Shown: positions 7,400 through 15,319, counted from the first letter of the stretch. The stretch is DNA of 29,912 bases from Dehalococcoidia bacterium UBA1222 (GCA_002309415.1 DBXC01000005.1:632-30543), one strand, 5' to 3'. A program made the numbers and translations. The notes: generated from the letters alone by a model not told the origin.

Positions 7400-8150
7400 G
7401 ATAAGGGAGCTTAGGTCCGGTTATCATGACTTTGAAGTAGTTCATGGTGTGTCTACGTGTTTCGAACTTGGTCAGGTCACGGTCCTGATTGGTCCGAACG
7501 GAAGCGGCAAGAGTACTTTGCTCAAGACCATTCTCTGTCTCCATCCTAAGATTTCTGGCAATATTCTGATTGACGGAACTGATACTGATGATATGAGTCC
7601 ACGGGAACGAGCCAGGCAGATGGCCTATATGGCTCAGAACAGGAATATCCCCAGTATCGTTGCCCGCCGCATGGTTCTTCACGGCCGTTTTCCGTATCTG
7701 GAACTGAGCCGCAAGTACCATCCGGAAGATCACAGGATCGTGGAACAGGCTTTGAAGTGGGCAGATGCCGAAGACATCGCGGACTGCTACGTTTCGGAAC
7801 TCTCCGGCGGCCAGCAGCAGAAAGTTTATCTGGCTATGGCCCTTGCTCAGTCGACTCCTGTTATCTTTATGGATGAACCGGCCAACTTCCTGGATGTGAA
7901 GCATCAGATCAACCTTATGAAACTGGCCAGATCTTTAGCTGATTCAGGTAAAGCTGTGATCCTGGTCTTACATGATCTCAGGATGGCCATGAAGATCGCT
8001 GATAAGATCATGGTTATGCATGACGGACAGCTCGTCTGTGAAGGAGACCCTGAAAAGGTCTTTGAAGCTGGTGTTATCGATGGGGTATTTGAAACAAAGC
8101 TCAGACGGTTCCAGACCGAATCCGGCTGGCAGTACTATTACGAAGAATAG
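7392..8150 (+). CDS. FecE/BtuD-type ABC transporter ATPase
   Basis: 252 residues with a full ABC ATPase set: Walker A GPNGSGKST (34-42), Q-loop Gln82, signature LSGGQ (137-141), Walker B VIFMDEP (Asp161, Glu162 catalytic), and the H-loop His in LVLHDLRMA. After Walker B it reads ANFLD, where family members usually have TNHLD, a conservative variation. It powers the permease encoded just upstream (8-base overlap). The next gene, the precorrin-2 dehydrogenase, follows after 12 bases. The assignment to the iron-complex/cobalamin class comes mostly from the permease and gene order. Confidence 0.9.
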   Translation: MIEIRELRSGYHDFEVVHGVSTCFELGQVTVLIGPNGSGKSTLLKTILCLHPKISGNILIDGTDTDDMSPRERARQMAYMAQNRNIPSIVARRMVLHGRFPYLELSRKYHPEDHRIVEQALKWADAEDIADCYVSELSGGQQQKVYLAMALAQSTPVIFMDEPANFLDVKHQINLMKLARSLADSGKAVILVLHDLRMAMKIADKIMVMHDGQLVCEGDPEKVFEAGVIDGVFETKLRRFQTESGWQYYYEE

Positions 8151-8162
8151 GAATCTTTAAAG

Positions 8163-8762
8163 ATGGCATACTTCCCTTTATTCGTTGATCTTCAGGATAA
8201 AGACTGTCTCATGATAGGTGGAAATAAACACATATTTGAAAAGGTCGTAAGGTTACTGCATTACGGACCACGGATCGAAGTTGTGGCGGAATCTTTTGAC
8301 GACTGTTTTCAGCGTACTGATGGAATAAAGTTAACCAAAGGTCCTTTTGCCGAATCTATGCTCGACGGCAGAGATATAGTATTCGTTTCTTTGAGCCATG
8401 CGGAGAACAAAGCTGTCTGTGAAATGTGCCGTAAGCGCAGGATTCCTGTCAACGCAGTCGATGATATCGAGAACTGTGATTTTATCGTACCATCCCTCAT
8501 AAAGAGAGGCCCTCTCTCAATCGGTATTTCGACTTCTGGCTACAGCCCGGCAGCGGCTGTCATCTTGAAAGAGAAGTTCGTTAATATGTTGCCCGATGAT
8601 ATGGCTCAGATTATGGAATACATGAATTCGAAGCGTGACGATGTCATGCAGAGAGTTCCTGATTGCACGGAGAGGACCGCTTTTTTCAGGACTCTTTTCA
8701 GCGAATGTTTTGAGAAAGGGCGCCCCCTTTCTGATGCTGAGTATCAGGACATTTTCAGATAG
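8163..8762 (+). CDS. Precorrin-2 dehydrogenase/sirohydrochlorin ferrochelatase (Met8/CysG-N type)
   Basis: 199 residues, stand-alone, without the methyltransferase domain of full CysG. The N-terminal Rossmann fold begins FVDLQDKDCLMIGGN; the usual third Gly of the GGG nucleotide motif is Asn21. NAVDD (97-101) contains the catalytic Asp100 equivalent to the NVVD aspartate of CysG, followed by CDFIVPSLIKRGPLSIGISTSGYSP, highly typical. It oxidises precorrin-2 with NAD+ and may insert Fe2+ to give siroheme, the substrate of AhbA/AhbB encoded upstream. It is the last gene of the operon. The uroporphyrinogen methyltransferase needed before this step is not in the window. Confidence 0.87.
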   Translation: MAYFPLFVDLQDKDCLMIGGNKHIFEKVVRLLHYGPRIEVVAESFDDCFQRTDGIKLTKGPFAESMLDGRDIVFVSLSHAENKAVCEMCRKRRIPVNAVDDIENCDFIVPSLIKRGPLSIGISTSGYSPAAAVILKEKFVNMLPDDMAQIMEYMNSKRDDVMQRVPDCTERTAFFRTLFSECFEKGRPLSDAEYQDIFR

Positions 8763-8776
8763 TTCGAAATCGTCGC

Positions 8777-9775
8777 TTAGATACCGAAGTAACCAGCCAA
8801 CAAATAAGTTGCTGTCAGAAGGATAGGGAGCAAGAGAAGCCCCTTGAATCCGTATTTACATGCCAGTCCAAGATGCTTTCGTTCTTTCCATTTGTGCCCC
8901 AGCATCTCTTTCAGACTCAATGCCAAATAGACGGCTGAAGGTATGTTCAGCAGCATAAAGACTGACTGTGTGTCGATGATGGCAGGTATGAAGGCCAGTA
9001 TCGCAAGGACGGTCATTACACAGTAGAGTTTGGCTGCTCGTTCTTTTCCGATGTAAACGACGAGCGTATTCTTGCCCACGCTCTTATCTGCTTCCATATC
9101 AGGGATGTTTCTGATCACCTTTAGTGAGCCCACGGTTATGATACGCGGCAGACAGATCAGGATCGGATACCAGGATGGTCCGGCCATTATGTAATAAGCT
9201 GTGAATACCAGTGCGGTGTATCCCAGCATCATGAATATTTCTCCCATGCCGTGATAAGAGGCTTTGAAGGGAGGATTGGAATAGCCGTAGCACATGATGA
9301 GACCGAAGATGCCTAGCGGTATGGTCCATGTCCCGCTGTGGAAACCGAAATAGATCAAAAGCCCCATCGGCGCGCAGAGCAGGAAAAAGATGATCCCGAC
9401 GATGAAAACGGTTTTTCTGCTGAGCTGTCCGTTGACGAGCACTCTCGTACCGCCGGTTGATGTCATGTCCATATTGATATCAGTGCCGCCGATACGGTTA
9501 TTATTTGCTCGGTCGCTTTCAACATCCTGACATTCATTAGTCAGATAGATGCCGTTGGCCATGCAGAAGACTGCAGCAAGACCAGCCCAAAAGATTCCCC
9601 AGTGAAATGAACCTGCGTGATACCACGCCAGGACTGCTCCCAGTATGAATGAGAACACGTCGCTTGAGTGGCGCGGGAACTTTTGTACTTTGATCCAAGC
9701 CTTGATTTTGTCGGTCGTCTTCATCGGACAGAGTGTACTTTTATTCGTGGCGGATGTATTGGGACCAGTGGTCAT
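8777..9775 (-). CDS. UbiA-family prenyltransferase
   Basis: 332 residues with about eight membrane segments and both prenyl-diphosphate/Mg2+ motifs: N80-x3-D84-x3-D88 (NECQDVESD) and D226-x3-D230 (DMEAD, after IRN). GGTRVLVNGQLSR in the loop after the first motif resembles MenA-like members. The enzyme transfers a polyprenyl chain to an acceptor in the membrane. The acceptor (quinone ring, haem, sugar phosphate) cannot be told. A second ATG at 9724 (residue 18) is a credible start because the membrane domain begins after it; neither ATG has a good SD. The gene converges on the tetrapyrrole operon with a 14-base gap and is divergent from the iron importer. Confidence 0.8.
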   Translation of the reverse strand: MTTGPNTSATNKSTLCPMKTTDKIKAWIKVQKFPRHSSDVFSFILGAVLAWYHAGSFHWGIFWAGLAAVFCMANGIYLTNECQDVESDRANNNRIGGTDINMDMTSTGGTRVLVNGQLSRKTVFIVGIIFFLLCAPMGLLIYFGFHSGTWTIPLGIFGLIMCYGYSNPPFKASYHGMGEIFMMLGYTALVFTAYYIMAGPSWYPILICLPRIITVGSLKVIRNIPDMEADKSVGKNTLVVYIGKERAAKLYCVMTVLAILAFIPAIIDTQSVFMLLNIPSAVYLALSLKEMLGHKWKERKHLGLACKYGFKGLLLLPILLTATYLLAGYFGI

Positions 9776-9813
9776 AAACGCATATCTATGCCTAATATAT
9801 AAAAATATTTTAT

Positions 9814-9842
9814 TTGACTGTAATAATATTTCTATTTAACAT
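9814..9842 (+). promoter_or_regulatory. Promoter of the Fe(III)-type importer operon
   Basis: TTGACT (9814-9819), 17-bp spacer, TAACAT (9837-9842), about 30 bases before the ATG of the binding protein. The 97-base divergent region is extremely AT-rich and also holds TATATT on the other strand near 9797-9802, a possible -10 for the prenyltransferase gene. No clear Fur-like palindrome was found by eye. Confidence 0.55.
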
Positions 9843-9872
9843 TAGTCTTACCACACAAAGAAGGAGAACAAA

Positions 9873-10880
9873 ATGAAAAAGAGTAAGATTCTGTTGACAG
9901 TGTTGTCTGTTCTGATGACATTTGTCATGCTTGCATCTGTAGTTGGCTGTTCCAAGACTCCTAAGACCGATGGCCCTCTCCAGATCATTGCGACCAATGA
10001 GACTTATAAAGAACTATTCGATAAGTTCACTGCTGACACCGGAATCAAATATGAGATGCTCAGCATGTCTTCCGGTGCCGTCCTCTCCAAACTCCAGGCT
10101 GAAGGCGACAATCCCACTTTCGATGTCTGGTTTGGCGGCGGTATCAATGACTTCATCAACGCCAAGGATCTCGGCTATCTCCAGAAAGTCGATTTTAAAG
10201 CTATCAAAGACCTCAATCCTCTCTTCGTCGATTCCGATCACCAATATTTCAGCAAGGGTATGACTATCGTCGGCTTTGCTGTTAACAATGATGTCATCAA
10301 GGAAAAGGGTCTTAAGACTCCTAAGACTTGGGACGATATCATCGATGCTTCTTTCGATGACGAGATCGTGTTCTCTGATCCTTCTGTTTCCGGCACCTGC
10401 TATGCTGTCCTCTATGCTCTCATGCAGAAGAAAGGCGAAGATTACGTTAAGAAATTTGCAGATAACATCCTTTACCTCGGCAGCCGTGGTAAGGATCCTA
10501 TCGAAAAGACTGTCGCTGGCGAATGCGCAGTCGGTATCACTTATGTCGACGGCACCCTCGATGGTATCATCGGTGATGCCAATGTCTCCATCGTCTATCC
10601 TACCGATGGTATTCCTTGGACTCCTGAAGGCGTAGCCGCCATCAAGAATTCACCCAATGCCAAGGCTGGTGCCTATTTCGTTGAATGGCTCTATTCAGAC
10701 AATGCTAACCTCCAGCTACTTGCCAAGATCGACAAAAAGGGTGCTATCAAGGCCATCAAGCCTTCTCTTCCTGATGTCGAACTCGGTTATGATGCCGATT
10801 TCCTCTATGACATTGACCTGACCGAATATGCATCCAAGGCAACTGAATACAAGGCATTCTTCGCTGGTCTTTTCAAATAG
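9873..10880 (+). CDS. Fe(III)-type ABC transporter substrate-binding lipoprotein (AfuA/FutA class)
   Basis: 335 residues. AAGGAG six bases before the ATG. The signal peptide ends VVGC (Cys26). The mature part follows the class-F binding-protein pattern of iron-binding AfuA/FbpA/FutA proteins: an IIATNETYKELFDKFTADTG opening strand-helix, FDVWFGGG, GLKTPKTWDDI, SDPSVSGT, the GITYVDG segment and the IPWTPEGVAAIKNSPN hinge. Ferric ion is the best-supported ligand for this class, but phosphonate- and polyamine-binding relatives look similar. It is first in an operon with the fused permease and ATPase. A strong hairpin after the gene probably raises its transcript level over the downstream genes. 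Confidence 0.8.
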   Translation: MKKSKILLTVLSVLMTFVMLASVVGCSKTPKTDGPLQIIATNETYKELFDKFTADTGIKYEMLSMSSGAVLSKLQAEGDNPTFDVWFGGGINDFINAKDLGYLQKVDFKAIKDLNPLFVDSDHQYFSKGMTIVGFAVNNDVIKEKGLKTPKTWDDIIDASFDDEIVFSDPSVSGTCYAVLYALMQKKGEDYVKKFADNILYLGSRGKDPIEKTVAGECAVGITYVDGTLDGIIGDANVSIVYPTDGIPWTPEGVAAIKNSPNAKAGAYFVEWLYSDNANLQLLAKIDKKGAIKAIKPSLPDVELGYDADFLYDIDLTEYASKATEYKAFFAGLFK

Positions 10881-10904
10881 TCTTTTTTGATAGAATACTG
10901 ATCA

Positions 10905-12623
10905 GTGATAGATCGAAAGAACTTGTTATCAAACACAGAGAGGGTATCACAGCATACCCTCTCTCGTTATATCGACATGATTGGGGACCATGCCCTGCAG
11001 TTTCTGGTTTTGGGCAGCGTGGTCCTTTTTATTTTTTACCCGCTCTTCTGTGTTTTTCTTCGTAGCTTTCATAGCGCTGATGGATTTACTCTAAGTCAGT
11101 ACGCCAAAGTCATCACGGAAGAGAGCACGGCGCTTTGGCGAAGTGTCTTCGTCGGTTGTTTCACATCTGTCTTGTGTACAATCTTATCAGTTGTGTTCTC
11201 TATCTTTATATCGACCAGACGCGGCTGGCAGAAGATCCTTTTTACTGCTCTCCTCATCGTGATAATGGTGTCTCCTCCCTTCGTATCGTCCATTGCATAT
11301 ATCCAGCTTTACGGCCGACGCGGGTGGATAACCTATAACCTCCTGCATCTCAATTTCATGCCTTACAATCAGTGGGGCATTATTGCCATGCAGACCATTT
11401 CTTTTGTGCCGATCAATGCTTTGATGCTCAACGGCCTGCTGGCTAAGATCGACCGTTCGGTCATCAATTCAGCGCGTGACCTGGGAGCAAAAGCCAAAGA
11501 TATTCTTAAGGATGTTGTGCTTCCTGCACTCCGTCCGGGCATCATCGTATGTCTGTTGCTGACATTTGTCAGATCCCTTGCTGATTACGGTACTCCTGCC
11601 ATCATCGGCGGACGTTTCAGGACCTTGGCTTCGCAGATCTATATCCAGTTCATGGGCGCCGGCAATATCGATAAAGCTGCTGCCATGAACATGTTCCTTT
11701 TGGTGCCATCGTTGATTCTTTTCTTTATCTATCGGCATTACATGAAAAAGATGAACAGCTCTTCATCCTCCCGTAGACAGGATGCACATCTTAATCTGCC
11801 TCTCCATAAGGGCGGGATCATCGGATGGCTGATCATAGGTATAGGTATCCTTTACTCGATTATTATGACTCTCCAGTATGCCAGTATCTTCCTGTCTGCC
11901 ATTAATAAGACCGGCAGCAAGCTTTTTACATTTACCACTGAGTACATCGAGAAAGTCTTCACTTATAATGCATCGACTCTCTATAGGAGTCTTCTTTATG
12001 CTTTCATCGTTGCGATCATCGGATCGCTTTTTGCCATTATCTTTTCTTATTACGTCGAAAGAAGAAAGGTCCGCTTTGGGTCTGTCTTTGACTGTATCGC
12101 GACACTCCCGTATATGATCCCCGGTACGTGTTTCGGTATTGGTTATATCCTGGCTTTCAACAGCGGTCCTTTGAAGATGACTGGTACGGCTCTGATCCTC
12201 ATCATAAACATGCTCTTCAAACAGATTCCAACCACCACCAAGATGTGTACGGCATCTCTCTCTCAGATCAGTTATGCCCAAGAGAATTCGGCAAGGGATC
12301 TGGGAGCGGGCAGACTTGCTGTCATAAAGGATGTGATCTTGCCAGGAATGCGTCCTGCCATGCTCACATGTTTTATCTACAATTTTACGAGCAGTATGAC
12401 TACGGCCGGCGCCATTCTCTTCCTCGTGGCGCCTAAGACCCTTCTGGCTGTGTTCAAACTTTTTGATGCCACATATACCGGTGAGTATGGCGTAGCATCG
12501 GTCATCGCATCGCTGATAATTATCGTAGTCCTCTTGGTCGAGGGACTTGTATTCTTACTGACCTCATATTTGGAGAAACGCAATGTATCTGGAACTGGAA
12601 CATATCAAAAAGAGCTTTGGTGA
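10905..12623 (+). CDS. Two-domain ABC transporter permease (FbpB/AfuB-like)
   Basis: 572 residues containing two fused BPD-type permease halves, each about 260 residues with roughly six membrane segments. Both ATPase-docking EAA loops are visible: SARDLGAKAKDILKDVVLP (about 189-207) and SARDLGAGRLAVIKDVILP (about 462-480). Such fused permeases are typical of Fe(III) importers. The start is uncertain: GTG 10905 has no SD, TTG 10923 has GAAAG before it, and ATG 10977 lies just after a strong hairpin (10937-10964) and just before the first membrane segment. The 3' end overlaps the ATPase gene by 41 bases. Confidence 0.85.
   Translation: MIDRKNLLSNTERVSQHTLSRYIDMIGDHALQFLVLGSVVLFIFYPLFCVFLRSFHSADGFTLSQYAKVITEESTALWRSVFVGCFTSVLCTILSVVFSIFISTRRGWQKILFTALLIVIMVSPPFVSSIAYIQLYGRRGWITYNLLHLNFMPYNQWGIIAMQTISFVPINALMLNGLLAKIDRSVINSARDLGAKAKDILKDVVLPALRPGIIVCLLLTFVRSLADYGTPAIIGGRFRTLASQIYIQFMGAGNIDKAAAMNMFLLVPSLILFFIYRHYMKKMNSSSSSRRQDAHLNLPLHKGGIIGWLIIGIGILYSIIMTLQYASIFLSAINKTGSKLFTFTTEYIEKVFTYNASTLYRSLLYAFIVAIIGSLFAIIFSYYVERRKVRFGSVFDCIATLPYMIPGTCFGIGYILAFNSGPLKMTGTALILIINMLFKQIPTTTKMCTASLSQISYAQENSARDLGAGRLAVIKDVILPGMRPAMLTCFIYNFTSSMTTAGAILFLVAPKTLLAVFKLFDATYTGEYGVASVIASLIIIVVLLVEGLVFLLTSYLEKRNVSGTGTYQKELW
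10937..10964 (+). repeat. Strong hairpin between binding-protein and permease genes
   Basis: AGAGAGGGTAT - CACAGC - ATACCCTCTCT: a perfect 11-bp stem with a 6-nt loop, starting 57 bases after the binding-protein stop. No T-run follows, so it is more likely an mRNA-stabilising or processing element than a full terminator. It lies inside the longest permease reading frame, or in its leader if the ATG at 10977 is used. Confidence 0.75.
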
Positions 12624-13350
12624 CAAGACGGTCGTCGATGACCTTTCTTTTTCGCTGGAGCAGGGAAAGCTCCTCTGTATCCTGGGATCGTCAGGGTGCG
12701 GCAAGACGACGACATTGAACATGATCGGAGGATTCCTGCGACCGGATTCCGGCAGGATCATGCTTGATGGTCAGGATATCACGGATATGACTCCTGAGTA
12801 CCGTCCGGTTGCAACCGTGTTCCAGTCTTATGGTCTGTTTCCCCACATGGATGTCCTGCAGAACGTTACATATGGTCTCAAGTTCCGCCAGATCGCTAAG
12901 AAAGATGCACAGGAAAAAGGTATGCGATATCTTGAACTTGTGGGCCTCCACGAATATGCCAAGTATCGTATCGATGAATTGTCTGGCGGACAGCAGCAGC
13001 GTGTCGCTTTGGCTAGAGCTTTGGCTGTCGAACCTAAATTGTGTTTATTAGATGAGCCATTCAGCAATCTCGATGCTGCCCTTAGGGTCAAGATGAGAGT
13101 TGAGCTCAAGCATATCCAGGAGGAACTGGGTATCACTATGGTCTTTGTCACGCATGACCAGGAAGAGGCGATTATTCTATCCGATTACATGACTATCATG
13201 GATCAGGGCAAGCTGGTACAGATGGACACACCTGAGAATATCTATCGTAACCCGTCGAATACATATGTTTCTGACTTCCTAGGACTCAAGGATATAGTCT
13301 GGGGAGAGGATGGAAAGATTCTGAAAGTCATTGCCCAGGAAAAGCTATAA
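12583..13350 (+). CDS. Fe(III)/polyamine-class ABC transporter ATPase (FbpC/PotA-like, short form)
   Basis: 255 residues. Walker A GSSGCGKTT (35-43), Q-loop Gln81 in FQSYGLFPHMDV, signature LSGGQ (133-137), Walker B LCLLDEPFSNLD (Asp157, Glu158), H-loop in FVTHDQEEA. The MDTPENIYRNPSNTYVSDFLG tail is typical of the FbpC/PotA group, but the protein ends soon after it; the roughly 100-residue C-terminal TOBE/regulatory region of full-length FbpC is missing. It energises the fused permease encoded upstream (41-base overlap). GGAG eight bases before the ATG sets the start. The glycosyltransferase gene begins 8 bases after the stop. Confidence 0.88.
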   Translation: MYLELEHIKKSFGDKTVVDDLSFSLEQGKLLCILGSSGCGKTTTLNMIGGFLRPDSGRIMLDGQDITDMTPEYRPVATVFQSYGLFPHMDVLQNVTYGLKFRQIAKKDAQEKGMRYLELVGLHEYAKYRIDELSGGQQQRVALARALAVEPKLCLLDEPFSNLDAALRVKMRVELKHIQEELGITMVFVTHDQEEAIILSDYMTIMDQGKLVQMDTPENIYRNPSNTYVSDFLGLKDIVWGEDGKILKVIAQEKL

Positions 13351-13358
13351 TAAAAGCG

Positions 13359-14546
13359 ATGAAGATCCTGAGCATCACAGCACAGAAACCACACAGCACC
13401 GGAAGCGGAGTCTATCTGACCGAGCTTGTACGCGCATGGGATAGGGCTGGTCATGAACAGGCTGTCATTGCCGGTATCACAGAAGGGGATGTAGTAACTT
13501 TCCCCGAGAATGTCAGATTCGAAGCTGTTCATTACGATTCATCTGAGATGCCGTTTCACATCTGTGGCATGTCGGATGAGATGCCGTATCCGAGCACTCG
13601 TTATTCCGATATGACTGAACAGATGGTTGCATGCTTTAAAGAAGCTTTTTTGAAGAGGATCTGTGCTGTCATTCAGGAATTGGATCCCGATATCATCGTC
13701 TGCCATCACCTTTATCTTTTGACTGCTTTTGTCAGAGAAGTTTTTCCGGAAAAGAAGATCGTCGGTTTCTGTCATGGCAGCGACCTCAGGCAGATCGGCA
13801 AGAATTCGCTGGAGAGAGAGTTCATCGTAAAACAGAACAAAAAACTGGATGCCGTTTTTACGCTCAATTATCACCTTAGAGATGAGATTGTCCGAGTGTT
13901 TGGTTTCGAGCCCCAGAAAGTCGATGTGGTTGGTGCAGGATATAACCATGACATCTTCCGGAGGGAAGAAATTGGCAAACATGAGGGGATAAGGCTTCTT
14001 TATGCCGGAAAGCTCTCGGAAGCTAAGGGCGTATTCTCTCTTGTTAATGCATTGGAATACTTGCCTTATCGAGACGAAGATTTGACTCTAACTCTTGCCG
14101 GAAATGCTGGTTCTCAGGAAACAATGGATGCACTCATCAACTTGGCTGGGAACAGCAGATATAAGATCGATTTTGCAGGATATCTTTCTCAAAAAGAACT
14201 GGCACATCAGATGAATATGTCGGACGTTTTTGTCTTACCGTCATTCTATGAAGGCTTTGCTCTGGTCGTGGTCGAAGCTATGGCGTGCGGGTGCAGGACG
14301 GTCTGCACTGACATTCCTGGGATCAAGGAATACTATGACTTAAAACTGCCGGAGCATGATATCGAATTTGTTCCCATGCCCAGCGTCATGATGAATATCG
14401 ATGAGCCTGCGCCTGAGTCTCTGACTGCGTTTGAAAAAAATCTGGCTGATGCTATCGTTACCGCTTTGAACAATCCCAAACGAAAGTTGGATGTTGGAGC
14501 GTTCTCTTGGAATGGTATCGCTAAAGCTATGTTGGCTCTAGTATAG
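13359..14546 (+). CDS. GT-B glycosyltransferase (GT4-like)
   Basis: 395 residues. N-terminal Rossmann half starts MKILSITAQKPHSTGSGVYL, a GT4-style Gly-rich acceptor loop. The C-terminal half has LLYAGKLSEAKG, a nucleotide-sugar binding start, and the E-x7-E motif (Glu298, Glu306) in YEGFALVVVEAMACG followed by VCTDIPG. No membrane segment, so it probably works at the cytoplasmic face on a lipid or secondary acceptor. Donor and acceptor are unknown. It sits 8 bases after the iron-type ATPase gene and is probably co-transcribed, an unusual partner for an importer. Its last 20 bases overlap the 3' end of the leftward small-protein gene. Confidence 0.82.
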   Translation: MKILSITAQKPHSTGSGVYLTELVRAWDRAGHEQAVIAGITEGDVVTFPENVRFEAVHYDSSEMPFHICGMSDEMPYPSTRYSDMTEQMVACFKEAFLKRICAVIQELDPDIIVCHHLYLLTAFVREVFPEKKIVGFCHGSDLRQIGKNSLEREFIVKQNKKLDAVFTLNYHLRDEIVRVFGFEPQKVDVVGAGYNHDIFRREEIGKHEGIRLLYAGKLSEAKGVFSLVNALEYLPYRDEDLTLTLAGNAGSQETMDALINLAGNSRYKIDFAGYLSQKELAHQMNMSDVFVLPSFYEGFALVVVEAMACGCRTVCTDIPGIKEYYDLKLPEHDIEFVPMPSVMMNIDEPAPESLTAFEKNLADAIVTALNNPKRKLDVGAFSWNGIAKAMLALV

Positions 14547-14943
14547 TAGTTGTAATTACCTGATTATCAAAAGTAATGGTTATAGTTTTTACTCTTTGTT
14601 CCACCTTGTTTGCTTCTTTTTCATCATCGCTTAAGAGAGTCAGATATAGATATAACTCGGGTTCATAGTATCTTAACCATCCCATTACTTCCTCATCAGT
14701 TAGAACATTTTGAAGATAGTGGTTATATTCGTCCCACATGGAGTCAATTACTTCTTTAGGATAGCCTTCAAAACACAATTGATTAACTACCTCTGGTGAA
14801 GGAGCCAATTGTTCAAGAGTATGGTTTATTTCTCTATATTTTTGTGGAACGATGATAAACCCTGCAGCCATTGCAATTGAAATGACAACAAGAATTAAAG
14901 ACGCAATAATGATTAAACCTCTTTTGATCTTCGTATTCATCAT
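14527..14943 (-). CDS. Small membrane-anchored protein, paralogue of its upstream neighbour
   Basis: 138 residues from ATG 14943, which overlaps the TGA of the upstream gene (ATGA) and has GAGAG five bases before it. One N-terminal membrane segment (about residues 8-30) is followed by an exposed domain containing WDEY, RYYEPELYLYL and a C-terminal strand pair TITITFDNQVITTT. The same elements occur in the upstream gene, so the two are tandem paralogues. I do not recognise the family. The gene lies divergent from a two-component system and converges with the glycosyltransferase, overlapping it by 20 bases. Codon use is more A/T-rich than in the flanking importer genes. Function unknown; an envelope stress or sensing accessory is one possibility. 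Confidence 0.6.
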   Translation of the reverse strand: MMNTKIKRGLIIIASLILVVISIAMAAGFIIVPQKYREINHTLEQLAPSPEVVNQLCFEGYPKEVIDSMWDEYNHYLQNVLTDEEVMGWLRYYEPELYLYLTLLSDDEKEANKVEQRVKTITITFDNQVITTTILEPT

Positions 14944-15245
14944 AATTCTCTCAATGGCCATGTGGTTGTAGTGGTGGATACTTGATTATCAATGGTCTTT
15001 GTATATGTTATTACAGATTCAGAGTGAGTTGGCTGATTAAGAAATTCCCATTCTTCTGGGTAATATCGCTTGATGATTTCTATCTGGATATCAGTTGGCA
15101 AGCTATTGAAGTAAGCATTCTTGTCGCTTGCTTGTTGCAACTCGTCCCAGTAATAGGAGACGTCATTCTTTCCAAACCCTGCTATGCACAGCAACGCTGT
15201 TAACACAAGAATGCAACCAAGTGAAACACATAGCACCTTTTTCAT
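14940..15245 (-). CDS. Small exported protein, tandem paralogue
   Basis: 101 residues. A near-consensus AGGAGGAG lies just before the ATG at 15245. An N-terminal hydrophobic signal (about residues 4-23) lacks a good lipobox (ALLC has Leu at -1), so this is a signal peptide or membrane anchor. The rest, YYWDELQ, a short helix, RYYPEEWEFL and TYTKTIDNQVSTTTTT, parallels the downstream gene (WDEY, RYYEPELYLYL, TITITFDNQVITTT). The two overlap ATGA and form one leftward unit that starts 112 bases from the divergent response-regulator gene. Family not recognised. Confidence 0.6.
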   Translation of the reverse strand: MKKVLCVSLGCILVLTALLCIAGFGKNDVSYYWDELQQASDKNAYFNSLPTDIQIEIIKRYYPEEWEFLNQPTHSESVITYTKTIDNQVSTTTTTWPLREL

Positions 15246-15291
15246 TTTACTCCTCCTATGAAGATGTGACGCGATTTTTACTATAGCTTAG

Positions 15292-15319
15292 TTGTAAAAC
15301 CTTAAAATAAACTTAACAT
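15292..15319. promoter_or_regulatory. Candidate promoter and response-regulator repeat site
   Basis: Heptamers TTGTAAA (15292), TTAAAAT (15302) and TTAACAT (15313) are spaced 10 and 11 bases apart, the helical phasing used by OmpR/PhoB-type regulators. Read as a promoter for the rightward regulator gene, TTGTAA - 16 bp - TAACAT fits a sigma-A type. The site lies in the divergent region between the small-protein pair and the two-component genes and could control both. Confidence 0.4.

Noticed and set aside
7353..7904. Antisense frame of 183 codons opposite the importer ATPase
   Set aside because: Covers Walker A and signature codons of the real gene; a shadow frame.
11763..12281. Antisense frame of 172 codons opposite the fused permease
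   Set aside because: The charged, low-complexity translation is a mirror of membrane-segment codons; no SD and no recognisable domain.
13539..13982. Antisense frame of 147 codons opposite the glycosyltransferase
   Set aside because: Overlaps conserved glycosyltransferase sequence and has no motif or ribosome site of its own.
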